From the NCBI GenBank assembly GCA_035249175.1, contig DATFGT010000057.1:1-6152 (forward strand): a stretch of DNA of 6,152 bases, read 5' to 3'. The first letter of the stretch is position 1. Each line of letters opens with the position of its first letter. Under the pieces are notes generated by a model. The model was not told the origin of the DNA. It saw only the letters and a list, made by a program, of their open reading frames with translations, and made no database searches. Positions 1 to 6,034 of this stretch are shown here, one piece after another. The DNA comes from 66-474 sp035249175 (GTDB lineage: Bacteria; Pseudomonadota; Gammaproteobacteria; Xanthomonadales; Rhodanobacteraceae). The position numbers were made by a program, and so were the translations under genes.

Positions 1-89
1 GCATCGAATACGTGGGCGACGGCTACATCAACGATGCGCAGCGGATGGGCTGGCTGCAGCGCGTGATGATGAAAGTGTCGCCGTTCTGA
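1..89 (+). CDS. flgH: FlgH, flagellar L-ring protein, C-terminal end only
   Basis: Only the last 28 codons and the TGA stop lie in the window; the reading frame begins at base 3 and the gene starts upstream. The visible residues run from I-E-Y-V-G-D-G-Y-I through Q-R-M-G-W-L-Q-R to a final K-V-S-P-F, which is the conserved FlgH tail. FlgH is the outer-membrane lipoprotein that forms the L ring around the flagellar rod. Its position directly before flgI matches the canonical flgG-flgH-flgI order. The signal peptide and lipobox are outside the window and cannot be checked. Confidence 0.93.
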   Translation, partial: IEYVGDGYINDAQRMGWLQRVMMKVSPF

Positions 90-100
90 AGGACAACCTC

Positions 101-1237
101 GTGATCGTCAGTCGTGGTTTGGACAAGCTGTTCGGGTCGGCGCGCAAAAGCGCGTTGTGGTTGCTGCTGGCCTTGCTGGCGACGACGCAGGTGCACGCGC
201 AGACGCTGCGCGAACTCGCCGACTTCGCCGGGGTGCGCGACAACGCCCTGGTCGGTTATGGGCTGGTGGTGGGGCTGGACGGCAGCGGCGACCAGACCAT
301 GCAGACGCCGTTCACCACGCAAAGCCTGACCAACATGTTCTCGCGGCTCGGCATCACCGTACCGGCCGGCACCAACATGCAATTGCGCAACGTCGCGGCG
401 GTGATGGTCACCGCGACCCTGCCGCCGTTCGCGGCGCCGGGCCAGCACATCGACGTGGTGGTGTCGTCGGTCGGCAACGCCAAAAGCCTGCGCGGCGGCA
501 CCTTGCTGATGACGCCTTTGAAGGGTGTCGACGGCAGCACCTACGCGATCGCACAGGGCAACCTGCTGGTCGGTGGCGCGGGCGCGAGCGCCGGGGGTTC
601 CAGCGTGCAGATCAACCAGCAGGCCGGTGGCTCGATCAGCGATGGCGCGATCGTCGAGCGCAGCGTGCCGCTGGAACTCGGCCGTGACGGCGGCGCGCTG
701 GCGCTGCAATTGAAGCGCGCGGATTTCGGCACCGCGCAGCGTGTCGTGGATGCAATCAATAGTGCGATGGGCCGGCAGGTGGCGTCCGCCGAAAACGCGC
801 GCACCATCCGGGTCGACGGTCCGCAAGACCCGAACCAGCGTGTCGATTTCATCGCGCGTATCCAAGGCCTCGATGTGACACCGGTGGATGCGCCGGCGCG
901 TGTGATCATCAATGCGCGCAATGGTTCGGTGGTGCTGAACCAGCGCGTCACGTTGCAGCCGGCCGCGGTCGCGCACGGCGACCTGTCGGTGGTGATCAGC
1001 ACCGAAAATACCGTGAGCCAGCCGGCGCCTTTCAGCAATGGCAAGACCGCGGTGGTGCAGAACAGCAACATCAACATCACCAAGCAGCGCGGCAGCCTCA
1101 ACGTGGTGAAGGGCGCCGACCTGATGCAGGTTGTGGATGCATTGAATGCACTGGGTGCCACGCCGCAGGACCTGATGTCGATCCTGGAAGCACTGAAGGC
1201 GGCGGGTTCGCTCAATGCCGACCTGGAGATGATGTAG
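101..1237 (+). CDS. flgI: FlgI, flagellar P-ring protein precursor
   Basis: 378 residues, the usual family length. FlgI is exported by Sec to the periplasm and polymerises into the P ring, which with the FlgH L ring forms the bushing for the rod. The GTG start at 101 is supported by GAAGGA (88-93), 7 nt upstream, and by the signal peptide it gives: basic residues to about K16, a hydrophobic core near 18-28, and probable cleavage after V-H-A33 leaving Q34-T-L-R. Family motifs follow: a conserved start around G-V-R-D-N-A-L-V-G-Y-G-L-V-V-G-L-D-G-S-G, then P-G-Q-H-I-D-V-V-V-S-S-V-G, then the C-terminal stretch D-L-M-Q-V-V-D-A-L-N-A-L-G-A-T-P-Q-D-L. The gene lies 11 nt after flgH and shares 1 nt with flgJ, so the three are probably co-transcribed. 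The protein contains no cysteine, unlike enterobacterial FlgI, which has a disulphide. Confidence 0.97.
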   Translation: MIVSRGLDKLFGSARKSALWLLLALLATTQVHAQTLRELADFAGVRDNALVGYGLVVGLDGSGDQTMQTPFTTQSLTNMFSRLGITVPAGTNMQLRNVAAVMVTATLPPFAAPGQHIDVVVSSVGNAKSLRGGTLLMTPLKGVDGSTYAIAQGNLLVGGAGASAGGSSVQINQQAGGSISDGAIVERSVPLELGRDGGALALQLKRADFGTAQRVVDAINSAMGRQVASAENARTIRVDGPQDPNQRVDFIARIQGLDVTPVDAPARVIINARNGSVVLNQRVTLQPAAVAHGDLSVVISTENTVSQPAPFSNGKTAVVQNSNINITKQRGSLNVVKGADLMQVVDALNALGATPQDLMSILEALKAAGSLNADLEMM

Positions 1238-2289
1238 TGGCCGTCGGCTCGCTCGACGCGGCGCGATTCGCGCTGGACGTGAACGGGCTGGATGGCCTGA
1301 AGCGGGCGGCCGCCAAAGATCCGCAGGCGCAGTTGAAGGAAGCTGCGAAGCAGTTCGAGGCGGTGTTTCTCGGCCAGATGCTGAAAAGCATGCGAGATGC
1401 CGGCGTCAAATCCGATCTCACCGACAATCGCCAGATCCAGTTCTACCAATCGCTGCTCGACCAGCAGCTTTCCCAGAACCTGGCCGGCAAGGGCACCGGC
1501 ATTGCCGAGATGCTGGTGCGCCAGTTGTCGCGCAACAAGGCTTCGCAGCCGCAGCCCGAAAGCGATGCCGCGATGGCCGCGCGCCTCGCCGCGATTCCGC
1601 GCGGCACGCCGCGTTCGCTGGAAGGCATGCCCGCCGTCGCCGCCATGAACGACGACAGCGATGGCAGCCAGGATGAAGGCATGATCGCCGCGGTGGTGGC
1701 GCAAATCCGCGCCGCCCAGATTTCGGCCAAGGCGGACGTGCCCACGGCACCTGATGCCGTGGCGGGCGCCAGCGCACCGGCTTCCACGCCAAGTGCCACC
1801 GAACCGTCCGACGCGGGCGAGGGCAATGTCTACACCCGTTTCGTGAACCGCTTCGTGGGCGCCGCGCGTGCGGCGGCGCAGATGAGCGGCGTGCCGGCCC
1901 GGTTGATTCTTGCGCAGGCCGCGCTGGAAACCGGCTGGGGCCGCCACGAGATGACTGCCGACAGCGGCGCCAAGAGCCACAACCTCTTTGGTATCAAGGC
2001 CGGCGGAGGCTGGAGCGGCGCCACCGCCAACGACGTGACCCACGAATACGTGGCCGGCCGCAAGGTCGGCGTGCGCGAGGCGTTCCGGGCGTATGGCTCC
2101 TACATCGAATCGTTCGTCGATCACGCCAAGCTGCTCGGCAACAGCGCGCGCTACGCCGCGGTGCGGCAGGCCAACAGCCCGGAGCAGGCGGCGCAAGCCC
2201 TGCAGGATTGCGGCTACGCCACCGACCCGCGCTACGCCGACAAGCTGATCGCGATCATGCAGCAGATCGGCCAGGTAGTGCTGCGGTAA
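1237..2289 (+). CDS. flgJ: FlgJ, rod cap protein fused to a peptidoglycan glucosaminidase
   Basis: 350 residues with two functional halves. Residues about 35-97 form the rod-binding/rod-cap domain (K-Q-F-E-A-V-F-L-G-Q-M-L-K, then G-I-A-E-M-L-V-R-Q-L). Residues about 100-195 are an Ala/Pro/Ser/Asp-rich linker. Residues about 197-350 match the GH73-type glucosaminidase domain; E231 in A-A-L-E-T-G-W-G is the likely catalytic glutamate, followed by S-H-N-L-F-G-I-K and the tail motif G-Y-A-T-D-P-R-Y-A-D-K. FlgJ caps the growing rod and opens the peptidoglycan so that the rod can cross it. There is no Sec signal, consistent with export through the flagellar type III apparatus. The GTG start overlaps the flgI stop (TAGTG, sharing base 1237), and GGAG at 1225-1228 sits 8 nt upstream, so translation may be coupled. 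The bifunctional form is typical of beta/gamma-proteobacteria; single-domain FlgJ occurs elsewhere. Confidence 0.96.
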   Translation: MAVGSLDAARFALDVNGLDGLKRAAAKDPQAQLKEAAKQFEAVFLGQMLKSMRDAGVKSDLTDNRQIQFYQSLLDQQLSQNLAGKGTGIAEMLVRQLSRNKASQPQPESDAAMAARLAAIPRGTPRSLEGMPAVAAMNDDSDGSQDEGMIAAVVAQIRAAQISAKADVPTAPDAVAGASAPASTPSATEPSDAGEGNVYTRFVNRFVGAARAAAQMSGVPARLILAQAALETGWGRHEMTADSGAKSHNLFGIKAGGGWSGATANDVTHEYVAGRKVGVREAFRAYGSYIESFVDHAKLLGNSARYAAVRQANSPEQAAQALQDCGYATDPRYADKLIAIMQQIGQVVLR

Positions 2290-2317
2290 GCCGGCAGGAC
2301 GTCGAATTCACAATCGT

Positions 2318-2344
2318 TCAAGAAATCCCGCGGACTGCCGATAA
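2318..2344 (+). promoter_or_regulatory. Sigma-28 (FliA) promoter for flgKL
   Basis: TCAAGAAA (2318-2325), an 11-nt spacer and GCCGATAA (2337-2344) match the flagellar sigma-28 pattern, written TAAAGTTT-N11-GCCGATAA for enterics; TCAAG-type -35 elements are also known. The -10 element is a perfect match and the spacing is exact. The site lies in the only sizeable gap between the flagellar genes (2290-2374). It would give a start about 7 nt after the -10, hence a leader of some 20-25 nt before the flgK start codon. Late sigma-28 transcription of flgKL is established in Salmonella. In this organism it is inferred from sequence. Confidence 0.85.
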
Positions 2345-2358
2345 CGTCAACAGAGCTT

Positions 2359-2365
2359 GGAAGGA
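2359..2365 (+). promoter_or_regulatory. Ribosome binding site fixing the flgK start
   Basis: GGAAGGA is a strong Shine-Dalgarno sequence, ending 9 nt before the GTG at 2375. It decides between that GTG and an in-frame TTG at 2357. The TTG would place the ribosome site inside the coding region and add six residues that FlgK proteins do not have. Confidence 0.85.
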
Positions 2366-2374
2366 AAACCGACA

Positions 2375-4000
2375 GTGAGCATTTTTTCCATCGGCTTGAG
2401 TGGTCTGAATGCCGCGAGTGCCGCGTTCAACACCGCCAGCAACAACATCAGCAACGTCTATACCCCCGGTTACAACCGGCAGGTACTGGACCTCGCCGAG
2501 TTGCCGGCCGCGCAGGGCGTGGACGTGCAGGGCGTCCAGCGCCAGTTCGACAGCTACATCGCGCAGCAGCTCAACAGCGCCAACAGCAAGAGCAGTGCGC
2601 TGGACACCTACCAGACCCAGGTCAGCCAGATCGACAACCTGCTGGCCGATCAGGATTCCGGCCTCGCGCCGCTGATGCAGAAGTTCTTTTCCTCCGTTTC
2701 CGATCTGGCGAGTTCGCCGTCCGATCCGGCCGCGCGTCAGGGCGTGATCGGCACCGCCGACACGCTGAGCGCGCAGTTCCGTTCGTTCGACAGTTACCTC
2801 TCCGACATGGCCTCGGGGCTGGACGGTCAATTGCAGGACGAAGTCACCCAGATCAACAACACCGCCAAGCAGATTGCCGGCCTCAACACACAGATCGCCT
2901 TGGCCAAGGCCAAGCAGGGCCAGGCGCCCAACAGCCTGCTCGACCAGCGCGACCAGTTGGTGGCGGACTTGAGCAAGCGCGTGAACGTCCGCGTGTCCCA
3001 GCAGGACAGCGGCAGCTACAACATTTCCTTCGGCAACGGCCAACCGCTGGTCAGCGGCGGCAAGCAATTCGATCTGGCGACCATGCCTTCGGCCGCCGAT
3101 CCCACGCGCACTTCGATCGGTTATCGCGATGCGGCCGGCAACCTGGTCGAGATGCAGGATTCCACTTTCAGCGGCGGCACGCTTGGCGGCCTGCTGACGT
3201 TCCGCGATGAAACGCTGAATCCGACCCGCAACAAGCTCGGCCAGCTCGCGGTGTCGTTCGCCGAAGGCATCAACGCGGTGCACAGCGCCGGCGTCGATCT
3301 CAACGGCGACGCCGGTGGCGACATGTTCGCGATCGGCCAGCCGAAGGTTTATGCCAACAGCCGCAATACCGGCACCGCCACGCTCGCCGTCGCGTTCGAT
3401 CCCGCGAATGCGAGCCAGCTCACCGCCGGCGACTACGACGTGCGCTACGACGCCGCCAGCGGCAACTTCAAGATCACGCGCATCGACACCGGCGAAAACA
3501 CCACCGCCACGCTCGACGCCAGCAACCAGTTGAGCTTCGGCGGCGTGAAGGTGACCGTAGACGATCCCACCAAACTGGTCGACGGCGATCGCTTCCAGGT
3601 GCAGCCCACGCGCATCGCCGCCGCCGGCTTCCAGAACATCATCGGCGATCCGGCGAAGATCGCCGCCGCCGATACCAGCGGGGGCAGCGGCAACAACAAG
3701 AATGCGTTGGCGCTGGAAAACCTGCAGACGCAATCGCTGGTGGGCGGCACCGCCAGTTTCAACCAGGCTTACGCGTCGCTGGTCGGCGACGTCGGCAACC
3801 GCACCAACATCGTGCAGGTGAACCTGAAGGCTCAGCAAAGCCTCAGCGACCAGTTGACCGACGTGCAGCAGTCGCAATCCGGCGTGAACCTGGACGAAGA
3901 AGCGGCGAACCTTATCCGCTACCAGCAGTACTACCAGGCCAACGCGAAAGTGATCCAGACCGGCTCCACCATCCTCGACGCCATCCTGGGCTTGCGGTAA
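2375..4000 (+). CDS. flgK: FlgK, hook-associated protein 1 (hook-filament junction)
   Basis: 541 residues from the GTG at 2375, close to the enterobacterial length of about 550. FlgK is exported by the flagellar type III apparatus and forms the first junction layer between hook and filament. The N terminus M-S-I-F-S-I-G-L-S-G-L-N-A-A with A-S-N-N-I-S-N (residues 21-27) and P-G-Y-N-R-Q is the flagellar axial-protein signature. The C terminus, N-L-D-E-E-A-A-N-L-I-R-Y-Q-Q-Y-Y (about 505-520) and A-N-A-K-V-I-Q-T, is the matching coiled-coil end; the two ends pair to build the D0/D1 core. Residues about 349-412 are a beta-rich outer module resembling one in FlgL. There is no cysteine and no signal peptide. 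A sigma-28 promoter precedes the gene, and flgL follows after 18 nt. Confidence 0.97.
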   Translation: MSIFSIGLSGLNAASAAFNTASNNISNVYTPGYNRQVLDLAELPAAQGVDVQGVQRQFDSYIAQQLNSANSKSSALDTYQTQVSQIDNLLADQDSGLAPLMQKFFSSVSDLASSPSDPAARQGVIGTADTLSAQFRSFDSYLSDMASGLDGQLQDEVTQINNTAKQIAGLNTQIALAKAKQGQAPNSLLDQRDQLVADLSKRVNVRVSQQDSGSYNISFGNGQPLVSGGKQFDLATMPSAADPTRTSIGYRDAAGNLVEMQDSTFSGGTLGGLLTFRDETLNPTRNKLGQLAVSFAEGINAVHSAGVDLNGDAGGDMFAIGQPKVYANSRNTGTATLAVAFDPANASQLTAGDYDVRYDAASGNFKITRIDTGENTTATLDASNQLSFGGVKVTVDDPTKLVDGDRFQVQPTRIAAAGFQNIIGDPAKIAAADTSGGSGNNKNALALENLQTQSLVGGTASFNQAYASLVGDVGNRTNIVQVNLKAQQSLSDQLTDVQQSQSGVNLDEEAANLIRYQQYYQANAKVIQTGSTILDAILGLR

Positions 4001-4018
4001 TCGATCGGAAAAACAGTC

Positions 4019-5248
4019 ATGCGCATCAGCACCCAAACCCTTTACGCCCAAAGCATGCGTTCGATGAACCAGCAGCAGGCGGACCTTTCGCACGTCGGCC
4101 AGCAGATCGCGTCCGGCCAGCGCGTGATGCGTCCGTCGGACGATCCGCAGGCCGCGTCGCGCGCGGTGCAGGTCAGCCAGGCACAGGCGATCACCAGCCA
4201 GTACACCGATTCACGCGTCAGCGCGCGCAACGCGCTGTCGATGGAAGAGAGCGTGCTCAATAGCGTGGGCGACGCGGTGACCAGCGCCAAGACGCTGATG
4301 CTGGAAGCGGCCAACGGCACGCTCACCGATGCCGACCGCGCTTCGATCGCCAGCCAGTTGCAGGGCATCTACCAGACCGTGATCGGGCAGGCCAACTCCA
4401 CCGACGGCAACGGCCGCTATCTGTTCGGCGGTTACCAGGACAAGTCCGCGCCGTTCGTGACGGACGCTTCCGGCAACGTGCAATACGTCGGCGACACCAA
4501 CACCCGCCAGCAACAGATCGATGCCTCGCGCCTGATGTCGGTGGACGACAATGGCGTCAGCGTCTTCCAGAGCGCGCAGGGCGCATCGGGTTTCATGGCT
4601 GTCGCGGTCAAAAGCGACGGCACCGCCAACGCGGGCAGCGTCACCATCAAGGGGCCGGAGGTCGTCGACACCAGTGATCCGGCCTACGGCACGCCGTTCA
4701 AGATCGCGTTCGCGGTGGACGCGAGCGGCAGCGCCACCTACACCATCGAGGACACCACCGGCGCCGTGCTGCAGCCGCCCCAGGCTTATACCTCGGGCCA
4801 ACCCGTGACGTATGGCGGGCAGTCGCTGACCCTGACCGGCACGCCCGCGGATGGCGACGAAATCAAGGTCGACCAGGCGAAGAATTTGAACCCCGACCTG
4901 TTCAAAACCTTCGAGAAGGCGCTGGCCATCCTGAAGCAGCCCGTGGACACGCCGGCCAAACAGGCCGCGCTGCAGAACACGCTTGGCAACGCAATGACCG
5001 AGTTCGACAACAGCCTCGACAACGTGTTGATGGTGCGCGCCTCGGTGGGTTCGCGCCTCAACGAGCTGGACGTGGTGGACAAGGTCGCCAGCAACCGCCA
5101 GCTCAACTACGCGCAGACCAAGTCCGACCTCGTCGACCTCGACTACAACACCGCGATCTCCGAATACAGCCTGCGCAGTGTGGGCCTGCAGGCCGCGCAG
5201 AAGGCGTTCGTGTCGATGAAGCAGATGAACCTGTTCGATCTGCTGTAA
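4019..5248 (+). CDS. flgL: FlgL, hook-associated protein 3 (hook-filament junction)
   Basis: 409 residues, longer than Salmonella FlgL (317) because of an extended middle region, as in several other gammaproteobacteria. FlgL forms the second junction layer, on which the cap and flagellin filament assemble. The N terminus M-R-I-S-T-Q-T-L-Y, then I-A-S-G-Q-R-V-M-R-P-S-D-D-P (about 30-43), is the flagellin/FlgL family signature. Y-L-F-G-G-Y-Q (134-140) is a second FlgL landmark. The C terminus D-L-D-Y-N-T-A-I-S-E-Y-S ending N-L-F-D-L-L is the conserved helical end. Residues about 227-285 form a beta-rich insert. ATG at 4019 follows GGAA (4007-4010) by 8 nt, a modest ribosome site, 18 nt after flgK, so the pair is probably one transcript. 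No convincing terminator follows. Confidence 0.96.
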   Translation: MRISTQTLYAQSMRSMNQQQADLSHVGQQIASGQRVMRPSDDPQAASRAVQVSQAQAITSQYTDSRVSARNALSMEESVLNSVGDAVTSAKTLMLEAANGTLTDADRASIASQLQGIYQTVIGQANSTDGNGRYLFGGYQDKSAPFVTDASGNVQYVGDTNTRQQQIDASRLMSVDDNGVSVFQSAQGASGFMAVAVKSDGTANAGSVTIKGPEVVDTSDPAYGTPFKIAFAVDASGSATYTIEDTTGAVLQPPQAYTSGQPVTYGGQSLTLTGTPADGDEIKVDQAKNLNPDLFKTFEKALAILKQPVDTPAKQAALQNTLGNAMTEFDNSLDNVLMVRASVGSRLNELDVVDKVASNRQLNYAQTKSDLVDLDYNTAISEYSLRSVGLQAAQKAFVSMKQMNLFDLL

Positions 5249-5298
5249 GCGCGGTCTGCCTTAGGGCGCGGCAGGAATCAGCTTCGCCGATCACCCGG

Positions 5299-5319
5299 AT
5301 TTAGCGGCGCGCGCAGCGC
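5299..5319. repeat. 21-bp direct repeat, left copy
   Basis: An exact 21-bp match to 6014-6034, beginning ATTTAGCGGC and ending GCGCAGCGC. The match stops at both edges: G at 5298 against A at 6013, and A at 5320 against G at 6035. On the minus strand it reads like the L'-side arm of an attC site, but the bases that should form the R' core are degenerate. The copy sits in the loop of an imperfect stem: ATC and CCCGG in 5290-5298 pair with CCGGG and GAT in 5325-5334. Confidence 0.9.
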
Positions 5320-5438
5320 AACTGCCGGGACGATAGTTATAACCGCTCGCGCCCTTCTGTAAACCAACTCTTGGCCAGGCGTATGAGCAGCAGCCGTACT
5401 GCCGCCAACTGTATTGCGAACTGCGCAACTCTTTACAC

Positions 5439-5507
5439 GCCTGAGCTGCTGCCGGCTTCACAGACACCGAGTTCAGGTGTGATGATGAAGCCAGCAGCAG
5501 CTCAGGC
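5439..5507. repeat. Long imperfect palindrome (22-bp arms)
   Basis: The arm at 5439-5460 (GCCTGAGCTGCTG then CCGGCTTCA) is the reverse complement of 5486-5507 at 21 of 22 positions. The single mismatch is a C facing an A on the + strand and a G-T wobble on the other. The 25-nt centre (5461-5485) holds a second small stem, ACACC (5464-5468) with GGTGT (5476-5480), around a 7-nt loop. No T run follows on either strand, so it is not a classical Rho-independent terminator, although it lies 90 nt past the minus-strand gene's stop and could protect an mRNA 3' end. It could also be an attC-like fold, an intergenic palindrome family member or a miniature element. The structure is certain; the role is unknown. 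Confidence 0.9.
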
Positions 5508-5596
5508 AACCGTTCGTCACCGCTACGCACTGATGCAACTGGCAATTCAATCCGGCAATCAGCATGGCCTGAAAGCTCAAGGCAAGGCGATTGTGT

Positions 5597-5992
5597 TCAC
5601 TGTATTGACGAGGAGTCTCTTGCGGAGTTGTTAGGTGCCAATGCCGCAAAAACAAAGCACAGTGCTGCAGCGGCAGGAAGAGCGACACCCACAAAGAAAC
5701 CGGCCAACGAGAAAGCCCATGCGGCATCCGCTGCCGCTGCAAGAGCTAACAGTGCGATCAAGATGCGTACGCGCTGAAGCGAAAACGCCAAGACGAGGCC
5801 AAAAGCGGCAAGGATGACGAGGTGAATGGAGAAATGTGCCCATAGACCTGGCACAACATGCTTAAGGAACCCCGAGGAGTTTGACCTGGAGATTGCATGA
5901 TTGACTTGGGAATAACCTAAGCCATGGAGCACACCCGTTACGAGCAACAGGACGCTGCCGGCAACGCAAAAAAATGTAGTGGCTCGAATCAT
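5597..5992 (-). CDS. Small four-helix membrane protein, probably cassette-borne
   Basis: 131 residues; I do not recognise a named family. Four hydrophobic segments at about 5-25, 50-71, 75-93 and 96-118 predict an inner-membrane protein. Motifs are T-G-V-L-H-G-L-G-Y (19-27) and G-L-W-A-H-F-S-I-H-L-V-I-L-A (49-62), with histidines next to the first and second helices. Similar small proteins of unknown function are, to my recollection, common in Xanthomonadales. The tail P-N-N-S-A-R-D after helix 4 reads through an attC-like half site. The ATG at 5992 lies about 15 nt past a presumed cassette boundary and lacks a good ribosome site. It overlaps the stop of a four-codon upstream frame (M-P-K-E) as ATGA. 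Codons such as AGA, AGG, TTA, CTA and CGA contrast with the flagellar genes, a sign of horizontal acquisition. It runs convergent to flgL. Confidence 0.75.
   Translation of the reverse strand: MIRATTFFCVAGSVLLLVTGVLHGLGYSQVNHAISRSNSSGFLKHVVPGLWAHFSIHLVILAAFGLVLAFSLQRVRILIALLALAAAADAAWAFSLAGFFVGVALPAAAALCFVFAALAPNNSARDSSSIQ
5611..5636 (-). other. attC-like 5' half (R''-L'') at the end of the membrane gene
   Basis: On the minus strand this reads ACCTAACAACTCCGC followed by AAGAG. ACCTAAC (5636-5630) fits the attC R'' consensus RYYYAAC, and the following AACTC matches the start of many Xanthomonas/Pseudomonas-type attC sites. Translated, it gives P-N-N-S (residues 120-123 of the membrane protein), the usual cassette readthrough signature. 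The partner R' core (GTTRRRY) is not found within normal attC length downstream; the nearest similar arm is the degenerate left repeat about 300 nt away. It is therefore a half site, or one interrupted by an insertion. Confidence 0.45.
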
Positions 5993-5998
5993 TCTTTG

Positions 5999-6034
5999 GG
6001 CATCAACGCCTGAATTTAGCGGCGCGCGCAGCGC
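5999..6034 (-). other. attC-like 3' half (L'-R') upstream of the membrane gene
   Basis: On the minus strand the GC-rich arm runs into CGCTAAATTCAGGC and then GTTGATGCC. Known attC sites of aadA type end in a similar CTTAA-TCAAGC arm followed by GTTAGATG. Here the R' core is GTTGATG (6007-6001), one base short of GTTAGATG, and strictly departs from GTTRRRY. If real, the crossover point would lie just before 6006 and the gene would begin about 13 nt inside the cassette, the normal layout. The matching R''-L'' half would lie beyond 6035, where IS-like sequence begins instead. Confidence 0.42.
6014..6034. repeat. 21-bp direct repeat, right copy
   Basis: Identical to 5299-5319 and offset from it by 715 bp. 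Together the copies bracket the palindrome and the minus-strand membrane gene. Identity ends at 6034, immediately before sequence that appears to belong to an IS3-family element. This copy retains the better attC-like flank (TCAGGC then GTTGATG on the minus strand). Confidence 0.9.

Larger units (their letters stand above)
5249..5596. other. Gene-poor stretch between flgL and the minus-strand membrane gene
   Basis: About 350 nt with no gene I can support. It holds the left 21-bp repeat (5299-5319) with a short stem around it, and a long palindrome (5439-5507). Base composition is visibly less GC-rich from about 5335 onward than in flgH-flgL. A minus-strand open frame, 5545-5291 (84 codons), crosses the palindrome and ends in the left repeat as N-Y-R-P-G-S-C-A-A-R-A-A-K-S-G. 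That is how translated cassette ends often look, but the frame has no recognisable domain. A plus-strand frame over 5371-5634 is equally unsupported. No flagellin gene or sigma-28 promoter is seen here. Confidence 0.6.

Noticed and set aside
541..2196. Long minus-strand open frame opposite flgI and flgJ
   Set aside because: It is antisense to well-conserved flagellar genes, is Arg/His/Ala-rich with no domain, and such frames are expected in high-GC DNA.
2357..2374. TTG at 2357 as the flgK start, giving six extra residues
   Set aside because: The strong GGAAGGA site lies inside that extension, and the protein from GTG 2375 begins exactly like other FlgK proteins.
2318..4093. Long minus-strand open frame opposite flgK
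   Set aside because: Same reason: a complement of FlgK codons with no recognisable protein features.
5256..5274. Possible terminator hairpin after flgL (CTGCC, 9-nt loop, GGCAG)
   Set aside because: Only five pairs and no following T run, so it is too weak to call.
5371..5634. 87-codon plus-strand frame with a TTG start
   Set aside because: It crosses the palindrome, has no ribosome site or recognisable domain, and overlaps the 3' end of the minus-strand gene.
5473..5742. Minus-strand frame overlapping the membrane gene's 3' part
   Set aside because: A frame-shifted shadow of the four-helix protein, rich in Cys/His/Trp, with no support of its own.
5299..6034. CRISPR array
   Set aside because: Only two repeat copies 715 bp apart, with no regular spacers and no cas genes.
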